Positions 39,900 to 46,582 of a DNA stretch of 64,000 nucleotides are shown here, piece by piece. The first letter of the stretch is position 1. The number at the start of each line of letters is the position of its first letter. The notes under the pieces are model-generated. The model saw only the letters and a list, made by a program, of their open reading frames with translations. It was not told where the DNA came from and did not search any database. The DNA comes from Cohnella rhizosphaerae (lineage in GTDB: Bacteria > Bacillota > Bacilli > Paenibacillales > Paenibacillaceae). The position numbers and the translations under genes were made by a program. The stretch is from NCBI RefSeq assembly GCF_029525575.1, contig NZ_JAPDIA010000008.1, forward strand, positions 1,178,001 through 1,242,000. Direction: 5' to 3'.

Positions 39900-39913
39900 C
39901 GCTGGCACCTCGT

Positions 39914-40366
39914 CTATTCGTATTTGATCATCGTCAGTCTGTTGCCCGAAGGGAGCCGCTCGTATTCGAGTTCGTCCATCAGCCGCTTGACGAAATAAAC
40001 GCCGAGCCCGCCGATCGGGCGGCTGTCCAGGTCCTGCGTCAGATCGGGGTCGGCTTTGGCCAGCGGATCGAAGGCCGCCGCATTGTCCTCCAGCACAAGA
40101 CGCGCGCCGCCCGCGACCTTGGCCACGGTCAGCAGTATCCGGGGCTCGCCGCCGTCCGGATAGCCGTAAGTCGCGATATTCGTCAGCAATTCCTCGCAGG
40201 CGAGCGTCAATTGAAGCGCCGTTCGCGGCGACCAGCCCAAGCGTTCGCCGGTCGATTCCATGAATCGATGAAGCGCCCCGATCGCGGACAAGCCTTCGTC
40301 CAGCGCGATCGCGCAGCTCCCGTCCGCGCCCGGTCCCTCGTCCACTCTGTCGTTCCTAGCGGTCAA
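39914..40366 (-). CDS. RsbW/SpoIIAB-like serine kinase / anti-sigma factor
   Basis: The 150-residue protein has a GHKL ATPase fold. The N-box is LTLACEELLTNIATYGYPDG, followed by LVLEDNAAAFDPL (G1) and RPIGGLGVYFVKRLMDELEY (G2). It should phosphorylate the adjacent STAS protein and bind a partner protein. The start is TTG at 40366 with GGAGGGAAG just upstream. It is the first gene of the 27 kb injection-system operon. No sigma factor gene follows it, unlike rsbV-rsbW-sigB loci, so its partner is encoded elsewhere or is not a sigma factor. Confidence 0.92.
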   Translation of the reverse strand: MTARNDRVDEGPGADGSCAIALDEGLSAIGALHRFMESTGERLGWSPRTALQLTLACEELLTNIATYGYPDGGEPRILLTVAKVAGGARLVLEDNAAAFDPLAKADPDLTQDLDSRPIGGLGVYFVKRLMDELEYERLPSGNRLTMIKYE

Positions 40367-40536
40367 TGGCTTCCCTCCGTCCGCCGTCAGGCGATGCCAA
40401 GACGTTTTTATTCACGCGTATCATACCATAATCCGACAAAAAAAATAGCCGTTTACGGCAAACGAAATCGTATTTATACGGGAAAATATAAGCTATAATA
40501 GAAAACAAATCTATGAACGGAAAAGAGGTCGCGACT
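40367..40536. promoter_or_regulatory. Divergent promoter region between the eCIS operon and cargo genes
   Basis: The AT-rich 170-bp stretch separates the minus-strand operon from the plus-strand cargo genes. A consensus -10 (TATAAT, 40494-40499) faces the DUF4157 gene, but no good -35 is 16-18 nt upstream, suggesting an activator or alternative sigma factor. On the minus strand, TATGAT (40425-40420) is a possible -10. A palindrome CGTTTACGGCAAACG lies near 40,450-40,464 and could be an operator. Confidence 0.5.
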
Positions 40537-41167
40537 TTGAGCCGCCTATACGCCCACAACCGCAAGCCCGCCGCCTCCCGCGCCGGGCAAGCCGACAAGC
40601 CGCAGCAGGGCAAGCCGATACAGATGCTCGCGATGCAGCGGGCCGTCGGCAACCGGGCCGTACTGCAGATGATGCGCGCGGACGAGCTGTCGCCGGAAGA
40701 GACGGCCGCCCCCCGCGCAGCGCAAGGAGGAACGTCCAGGCGCGCTGCCGCTCGACGTCCAGGCCAAGATGGAAAATGTGATGGGCGCCGACTTTTCCAA
40801 CGTCAACGTCCACGCCAACTCCTCGGAGGCTTCGAGCGTAGGCGCGCTCGCCTACGCGCAGGGCAACGACATCCATTTCGCGCCCGGCCAGTACAGTCCC
40901 GACACGCAGAGCGGCCAGAAGATCATCGGCCACGAGCTTGCCCACGTCGTTCAGCAGCGGCAAGGGCGCGTGCTGCCGACCGCCCAGTTGAAGAGCGGCA
41001 TGCGCCTGAACGACGACCCCGCGCTTGAAAAAGAAGCGGACGAGCTTGGCGAGCGCGCGGCGGCTACGCCGGATCAAGCCGCGCCGACGATCCAGCGGAT
41101 GGCCGATCGCCCTACGCCCGGATTGCCCGAACATGTCGCCCCTTTCACGCCGATACAACATTCGTGA
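40537..41167 (+). CDS. DUF4157 metalloprotease-like eCIS cargo candidate
   Basis: The reconstructed protein has about 210 residues. The N-terminal 30 residues are polar and disordered, followed by the motif LAMQRAVGNRAVLQMM (about 31-46). After a linker comes the DUF4157 core: MENVMGADFSNVNVHANSSE, NDIHFAPGQYSPD and GHELAHVVQQRQG, with the HExxH zinc-protease signature at 40931-40945. DUF4157 domains are strongly associated with eCIS loci and often precede toxin domains; here the C-terminus is short (QRMADRPTPGLPEHV) with no extra toxin. TTG at 40537 is chosen because AAAAGAGG precedes it; an ATG at 40513 is too close to the predicted transcription start. One frame break is at C6 40709-40714. 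Confidence 0.85.
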
Positions 41168-41252
41168 CCGCCGCCCTTCTTCCCGGGACTGACCGGGGCT
41201 GCCGCTTCAATCCTTTATCGCCACTCGCCCATCGCCAAGGAGTCGTGCATTC

Positions 41253-43251
41253 ATGAGCTCATTTCAAGCCGCGTCCCGCTCCGCGGGACCCGCATCCTCG
41301 CAGGCCGCGCAGGCCAAGTCCGTTCCCTCGCGGTCGTCCGCCGTTCCGGCCGCCGCGACGCTGCAGCGCATGCAATCGCCCGCGGGCATTTTGCAGCTCC
41401 AGCGCGCCCTCGGCAACGCCGCCCTGGTCCAGTTGCTGACCGATCCGGCCAAGCTTCCCGCTTCGATGCCGTCCCCGAACGCCTCGAAACAGACTTCGCT
41501 CGCCGGCGCGCACCTGCGCAGCTTCAAAAAGGAGCTTGACGCCGGCGGCGGCGAGTCGTTCGAAGTCGACGAAAGCACGATGGTCGGCGGCAAGATCAAG
41601 TATCGCGGAGAGCTTGACGTATTCGAGGTTTACGACAAGACGGGCGGCTGGAAGCTCGCGAAGTTCGGCTCCGATTACGGCTTCATCCGCAAGGAAAAGG
41701 TGAAGGCGCTCGGCGGCATCGCCGGCGCGCGCGACAAGCTGGCCGACATCAAGGCGCAGCAATCCGGCGCCGCGCTATCCTCGGTCGGTTCCAATCCCCA
41801 GGCGGAGGAAGGAACGGAAGAACGCGTCGAGACGGCGGATAGTCTCAAAGAGCTGGGCACCCTCGTGCCCGGCACCAAGTCCGAGCAGCTCGAGGACGCG
41901 ATCGACAACCTGAAGGGCGTCGAGGGCGCCGAGGACCAGAAGGAAGCGCTCGAGAACCAGAAGAGCCACCTGGACGTCGGCACCAATCCGCTCGAATTCG
42001 CCATGTCCGGCGTAGGCGGCCTCATCGCCATGAAAAAAACGATCGGCGCGATCAAAGACCCCGAGCAATCCAAGATGGATGTGGCGGAAGGCGTCATCGA
42101 CACGGCCGCTTCCGGGACGAAGATGGTCGAAAGCGGCTCGGGGCTCATCAACGACGCGGGCGTCGTCCACGGTACGGGCGACATCGGCGATGCGGGCGCG
42201 GTCAGCGACTGGGCCGGCTCGGTCGGAGAGGCGATCGCCGCCATCAAGAGCGCGTTCAGCGTCGTCAAGGGCATCTACGACATGTTCAAAAAAAGGCATG
42301 AGCGACGAAGGTCTCAGCAAGGACGAAGCGGTGGCCGGCACGCTCGACGCGCTGGAAAACAGCCTGCAAGCGGCCCAAGGCGTCCTGAAGACCGTCAAGG
42401 CGATCAAGGATATACTGGATATGGGTACCGCGGGTCTCGCCGCGGCCATTCCGGCCGTCGGCATCGCCATCAGCGGCATTGCCATTACGATCAAGACGTA
42501 CAATGCGGTCAAGGCGACCGTATCCGCCATGAAGATGACGACGGCCAAGCGGGAGTTCAAGTCCGCCTACGGCGCAGGCGGCAAAAACAAGGATTATGTC
42601 ACGGCGGGCAAAAAGCGCACGCTCGGCGGCGTACATCTGTGGACGACGAACGCGGGCACCGACCCGGCCAAGCTCAAGCAGCGCAAGGACGAGCTGACCG
42701 CGCTGGGAACGACCGCCTCGGCGGAGGAAGCGCAGGAACTGAAGGATATCGTGGACTACGAGCTCGCCAAGGAAATGAAGTACATCAACCGCAAACGACA
42801 GATTCGCGGTACGATCGAGATCGGTCTGGAGATGACCAACATCGCCGGCGATATCGCGACGCTTACCGGCGTCGGCGCGCAGGTCGGCATCCCGCTCAAG
42901 GCGGCGGCCGGAGGCGCCGGCGCGACGATGAAGGTGGCGCGAACGGTCAAGCAGATGGGCCGCGACCGCGCCGCCAAGCCGGGCGCCTGGAGCGTCACCA
43001 AAGCCGTTTTCAACGCGGAAAAGTCTTCTTCCGCCAAGTTGGCCAAGCGAATCCAGCACAGCAACCTGATCTTGGAAATGGTCGCCGCGCTGCCTGAATA
43101 CCGCCCGGGCGACGAGAGCATCCTCAAGCAATACAAACGCGTCGAAAACTTCATCTCGGCCAGCGGCGTTTCCACCGCCGAGCTGTACCGCTTGAACGGC
43201 AACGTCGAAAAGCAGCGCGAGCTGCTCGTTAATGGCATGAAGCAGCGCTGA
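41253..43251 (+). CDS. Second eCIS cargo candidate with GNAAL motif and hydrophobic helices
   Basis: The reconstructed protein has about 665 residues. Its disordered N-terminus carries LQLQRALGNAALVQLL (about residues 47-62), closely matching the DUF4157 protein next to it. Around 100-150 is an SH3-like segment (GELDVFEVYDKTGGWKLAKF, GSDYGFIRKEKV). Further on are Gly/Ala-rich amphipathic stretches and a strongly hydrophobic hairpin (AGLAAAIPAVGIAISGIAIT), reminiscent of pore-forming or membrane-inserting domains, then a long helical C-terminus. I cannot name a family. One frame break is at A7 42288-42294. The ATG at 41253 follows AAGGAG. A toxin or membrane-active cargo role is inferred from context. 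Confidence 0.7.
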
Positions 43252-43317
43252 CCCGGCTGTGAAGGCCGCAGCCGGCCGCTTCAACCAGGTTTGTACTCCG
43301 ATTGAGAGGGTGAGCTA

Positions 43318-43836
43318 ATGGACAACTATACGAATGCGCGCGACTTGGCGGAGCTCGGCTTTTTGCAGCAGGCGCTGGAGGAAGCCGGCCTGCCGTGCCA
43401 ACTTCTCGAACCGTCCCCGGACGTGCCGATTCCCGCCCTGCTCGCCTCGCCCGACGCCGACGAAGATGACGGCGAACGGTTTTTGACTTTTACGTTCGTG
43501 CCGCTGGGCGACGAGGATATCGGCGATATTCGCTTGCTGCAAATTTACACCGTCGTCGCGCCCGCCGTCGCTTCGGCAGCGCGCGCCGGACTTACCGAAC
43601 TGCTCATGGCTGTCAACAGCCGGCTCCCGCTCGGCCACTTCAGCTTGAACGACGCCGGGGAGCTGTATTACCGCTACGTGTGGGCCGTCGGCGCCGCGCA
43701 GAAGCTGCCGCAGCCGGACGCGCTGCATGTCATCGATCTGTTCATGATGACGCTCGGCATGTTCGGACAGGCGGTCGGCGAAGTGGCAGCCGGCAGACGT
43801 CCCGCCGCGCAAGCGATCTCGGGCCTGACTTCTTAA
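43318..43836 (+). CDS. YbjN/secretion-chaperone-like small protein
   Basis: The 172-residue acidic soluble protein reads LGFLQQALEEAGLPCQLLEP, then FLTFTFVPLGDEDIGDIRLL, LLMAVNSRLPLGHFSLNDAG and ELYYRYVWAV. The order helix-strands-helix with N-x-x-LPLGHFSLND resembles the YbjN family, whose fold is like that of type III secretion chaperones. Coming 66 bp after the second cargo candidate, with a good AGAGGG ribosome binding site, it is a likely cargo chaperone or loading factor. This is structural analogy, not proof. A strong terminator follows at 43867. Confidence 0.65.
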   Translation: MDNYTNARDLAELGFLQQALEEAGLPCQLLEPSPDVPIPALLASPDADEDDGERFLTFTFVPLGDEDIGDIRLLQIYTVVAPAVASAARAGLTELLMAVNSRLPLGHFSLNDAGELYYRYVWAVGAAQKLPQPDALHVIDLFMMTLGMFGQAVGEVAAGRRPAAQAISGLTS

Positions 43837-43866
43837 GCCCGGCCGGGTTATCGTTCAGGCTGCATC

Positions 43867-43908
43867 AAAAAAGAGGGGCTAGCCGCTTTGGACTAGACCC
43901 CTCTTTTT
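43867..43908. terminator. Bidirectional terminator
   Basis: Left arm AAAAAAGAGGGG (43867-43878) pairs with CCCCTCTTTTT (43898-43908), with an inner CTAG/CTAG pair. It ends the plus-strand cargo genes and also overlaps the stop codon of the convergent metallo-hydrolase gene. Confidence 0.88.
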
Positions 43909-44714
43909 GCTGCGGGTACCCGCAGCTCCATTCCTTCGGCGGCGAAGCGCGCCCATGCCGGCAGCCCGTAATCGCGTCTGACGTCGATATCGTGCGACAG
44001 ATGCGTAAAGACGACGGAAGGCGCGCCGACCTCCTCGGTCAAACGCAGTCCTTCCTTGACGTCGTACAGGGAACGCGTCGACATCGGATAAGGCTCCTCG
44101 TAGAAGCTCGTCCCCAGGATAAGCAGCGACAAACCGCGCAGGGGCGCCTTCTGCTCGTCCGACAAATCGATCGAATCGGGACAGTAGGCGAACGATCCGC
44201 CATCCCGGTGATCGAAGCGGTACGCGTACGAATAGCCGTTTTTGCCGTGGTTCACCTTCCATGCGCGAATCGACCAGCCGCCGTAGGCCAGATCGCCGCC
44301 CTGTTCGAGCGGCCGGTGGAGAAGACGTCCGCCGATCCAGGGATAGCGGATGGAGACGTCCTGGAGTACCTCGGCAGGGGCGTGCAGCTCGGCCGTCATT
44401 TCCAGCCAGCGGCACGCGTCCGCCCATTCGGCCAGGCCGCCGATATGGTCCACATGCGCGTGCGTCAGCAGCGCCCGTTCCACCCGCCTCGCCCCGAGCC
44501 GCTCCATCTGATTGCGCCAGTCCGGCCCGCAATCGACGAGCAGCGGCGCTTCGTCCGCCGTTCGCAGCCATATGGAGGAACGCCGCCTGACGTTCAGCCC
44601 GGCGCCGCGCGCCTCTTCGCATACCGCGCATTCGCAATACACGCGCGGCGTGCCCAGGGAATCGCCGTTCCCCAGCACCTTGACGATCAAATCCTGATGA
44701 TGTGTCGCGGACAA
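43893..44714 (-). CDS. PhnP-like metallo-beta-lactamase fold hydrolase
   Basis: The 273-residue cytosolic enzyme has an N-terminal GNGDSLGTPRVYCECAVCEE, which carries the cysteine-bearing GxGDSxGxP...CxCxxC pattern of PhnP-type phosphodiesterases. The metal motif is LLTHAHVDHIGGL, with later ligands in LLILGTSFYEE and VVFTHLSHDID. PhnP hydrolyses cyclic ribose phosphates in phosphonate use, but no phn genes are nearby, so the substrate is unknown. There is no frame break. It stands alone between a terminator and the tandem repeat array. Confidence 0.85.
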   Translation of the reverse strand: MSATHHQDLIVKVLGNGDSLGTPRVYCECAVCEEARGAGLNVRRRSSIWLRTADEAPLLVDCGPDWRNQMERLGARRVERALLTHAHVDHIGGLAEWADACRWLEMTAELHAPAEVLQDVSIRYPWIGGRLLHRPLEQGGDLAYGGWSIRAWKVNHGKNGYSYAYRFDHRDGGSFAYCPDSIDLSDEQKAPLRGLSLLILGTSFYEEPYPMSTRSLYDVKEGLRLTEEVGAPSVVFTHLSHDIDVRRDYGLPAWARFAAEGMELRVPAAKRGV

Positions 44715-44880
44715 CGCGCTACCCTTCCTTCCGTTGGTCCCGAATGACCTTGCTGCATCATGCTATCTTTAAACTGCATCATCCAGCTTCGGTATGGCTG
44801 AGATTTGAATTGTATCACAAGATGTTTGCTAAGCATGCGCAACTTCAGCTGTTGTAAGCGACCGATGCGGTAGATCGGCA

Positions 44881-45560
44881 CTGTCCGGAGCGTCCCGGAC
44901 GCCCGTTAGTGCCTTTTTTGCGCTTATCGGCCCTGCCTGGAGCGTCCCGGATGCGGAGTTAGTGCCTTTTTTGCGCTTATCGGCCCTGCCTGGAGCGGTC
45001 CGGATGCCGCGTTAGCGCCTTTTTTGCGCTTATCGGCCCTGCCTGGAGCGTCCCGGAGGCGGAGTTAGTGCCTTTTTGCACTTATCGGCCCCGCCTGAAG
45101 CGGTCCGGATGCCGCGTTAGTGCCTTTTTTGCGCTTATCGGCCCCGCCTGAAGCGGTCCGGAGGCCGCGTTAGTGCCTTTTTGCACTTATCGGCCCTGCC
45201 TGGAGCGGTCCGGAGGCGGAGTTAGCGTCTTTTTGCACTTATCGGCCCCGCCTGAAGCGGTCCGGAGGCGGAGTTAGCGTCTTTTTGCGCTTATCGGCCC
45301 CGCCTGAAGCGGTCCGGAGGCGGAGTTAGTGCCTTTTTTGCGCTTATCGGCCCCGCCTGAAGCGGTCCGGATGCCGCGTTAGCGCCTTTTTTGCGCTTAT
45401 CGGCCCCGCCTGAAGCGGTCCGGACGCCGCGTTAGCGCCTTTTTTGCGCTTACCGGCCCCGCCTGAAGCGGTCCGGAGGTGACGTTAGCGCCTTTTTGCG
45501 CTTATCGGCCCCGCCTGAAGCGGTCCGGAGGTGACGTTAGCGCCCGTTTGCGCTTATCGC
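44881..45560. repeat. Tandem array of 13 units of 52/53 bp
   Basis: The anchor CGCTTATCGG or its close variants recurs at 44921, 44974, 45027, 45079, 45132, 45184, 45236, 45288, 45341, 45394, 45447, 45499 and 45551. The period is 53 or 52 bp depending on whether a T-run has six or five bases. Units read GTTAGYGCCTTTTTTGCGCT, TATCGGCCCYGCCTGAAGCG, GTCCGGAKGCSG. Each unit contains potential small hairpins (AGCGC/GCGCT and CCGCCT/AGGCGG). Copies differ by a few substitutions, with no unique spacers. Confidence 0.95.
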
Positions 45561-45642
45561 CATGGAATTACACCGGTTTTTCCGGTAACTCCGCGCTCCG
45601 GTTACGCATTCCATGGGAGTTGCACGTTTGTTCCGTGCAACT
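45560..45642. other. Two adjacent inverted repeats
   Basis: CCATGGAAT (45560-45568) pairs with ATTCCATGG (45608-45616) around a CCGG-rich loop. Directly after, AGTTGCACG (45618-45626) pairs with CGTGCAACT (45634-45642) with a 7-nt loop. They cap the tandem array; no poly-T follows. Confidence 0.6.
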
Positions 45643-45781
45643 TCGCCCCGCTCCCCCCGGCGATGCTATCGCGCTATACGGACGCTTGATTCCAAGAAAA
45701 GCAAGTGCCGATTGTGATCGCCTATTTACGCCATAGCAGGTTCCCGTCGATGGATAGGGTCAAAACGCCGGACGGCCGAGC

Positions 45782-46462
45782 CTAGATCGGCAGCAGCTCT
45801 ACGCTGTCCAGCGCTTCGAGCCTTGCGACCATCGTCTCCCAGGCTTCGGGCTTGTTCGGCAGGGCGGCGTAATACCAGCGAAGAAAACCGGCGGCCAGCG
45901 ACGTCGGCAGCTTGGCGACCGCATCGTCCGCAGGCTTGAAGCAAAGGTCGAGGCCTTCGACCGCCTTGCCTTCGTGATCCCACGACGGATGGACGTACGC
46001 GAGATCGAGGCGCTTAAAGCCTAGATGCGACAGCACCTCGCGCCTGACGGCGGGATGCATCGGACCGACCGGACCGGCGGCCTCCCGCTCGTCCAGCTGC
46101 GCAGGATCGTAAATCTCGGCGAGCATGCCGAGCATCGGCACGCCGCTCTCCGCCTCCAGCCGCTTCAAATGCGCTTCGCGCTGCACGAGCAAAAACCGGC
46201 CGATGCCGAGTCCAGGACGGCCGACGATCGTAAAGTCGGTCATCGCCACGGCGAATTCGGGCCGGTAGCGGTATTCGGTCGCGCCGACGACTTCACCGTC
46301 CAGCACGGCGACGAACACCTGGATCGTCGGATCCAGCAGCGGCTCCCGCCACAGCTCGAACGCCAGTACCTCCTCCGGCGGGAATACGCGCCCCATCAAT
46401 TCATGCATTTTCAAAAAGTACGGATCTTCGATCGATTCGACCTTGCGATATTCCAGCGCCAT
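45782..46462 (-). CDS. GNAT-type acetyltransferase
   Basis: The protein has 226 residues. FVAVLDGEVVGATEYRYRPE followed by MTDFTIVGRPGLGIGRFLLV and QREAHLKRLEAESGVPML gives the GNAT core with a GxGxGR-type acetyl-CoA loop (GRPGLGIGR). The second half (LSHLGFKRLDLAYVHPSWDH) includes a family-typical GF-x-R strand. The substrate is unknown. Monocistronic: it lies between the hairpin array and a terminator. There is no frame break. Confidence 0.75.
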   Translation of the reverse strand: MALEYRKVESIEDPYFLKMHELMGRVFPPEEVLAFELWREPLLDPTIQVFVAVLDGEVVGATEYRYRPEFAVAMTDFTIVGRPGLGIGRFLLVQREAHLKRLEAESGVPMLGMLAEIYDPAQLDEREAAGPVGPMHPAVRREVLSHLGFKRLDLAYVHPSWDHEGKAVEGLDLCFKPADDAVAKLPTSLAAGFLRWYYAALPNKPEAWETMVARLEALDSVELLPI

Positions 46463-46494
46463 ATCGGTCCCCTCCCTATCCGGCTAAAATGAAG

Positions 46495-46524
46495 AAAGAC
46501 GGGGCGGCATGCATCCCCGTCTTC
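46495..46524. terminator. Terminator of the GH2-GH78 operon
   Basis: Stem AAGACGGGG (46496-46504) pairs with CCCCGTCTT (46515-46523). On the minus strand it is followed by TCTTCATTTT. It lies about 60 bp past the rhamnosidase stop and just upstream of the GNAT gene. Confidence 0.75.
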
Positions 46525-46582
46525 CCGTGCGATAGCCAGCTCTTGCATTCAAGCGTAAAGGAATCGAATCGTCTTGTAAAGT

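Larger units (their letters stand above)
44715..45781. other. Non-coding region with tandem array and hairpins
   Basis: About 1.07 kb without a supported gene. The first about 165 bp would carry the promoter of the metallo-hydrolase. The remainder is the 13-copy array (44881-45560) and two hairpins (45560-45642). Short ORFs here are by-products of the repeats. Confidence 0.75.

Noticed and set aside
13293..40366. Prophage or R-type tailocin
   Set aside because: No capsid, portal, terminase, integrase, holin or endolysin is present, and AAA+ ATPase, DUF4255 and DUF4157 point to an eCIS.
13293..40366. Type VI secretion system
   Set aside because: No TssJLM membrane complex, ClpV or TssBC-type two-gene sheath is seen. 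The single-gene sheath and DUF4255 cap fit eCIS.
40480..40499. SigB-type promoter before the cargo genes, suggested by the Rsb-like genes
   Set aside because: GTTTAC and GGGAAA elements exist nearby, but their spacing (about 23 nt) is far from the 12-15 nt expected, so no claim is made.
44687..44881. 64-residue minus-strand ORF upstream of the metallo-hydrolase
   Set aside because: It overlaps the gene start and promoter region, has no ribosome binding site, and shows no protein-like features.
44881..45560. CRISPR array
   Set aside because: The whole unit repeats with only point differences; there are no unique spacers and no cas genes nearby. It is a tandem satellite.
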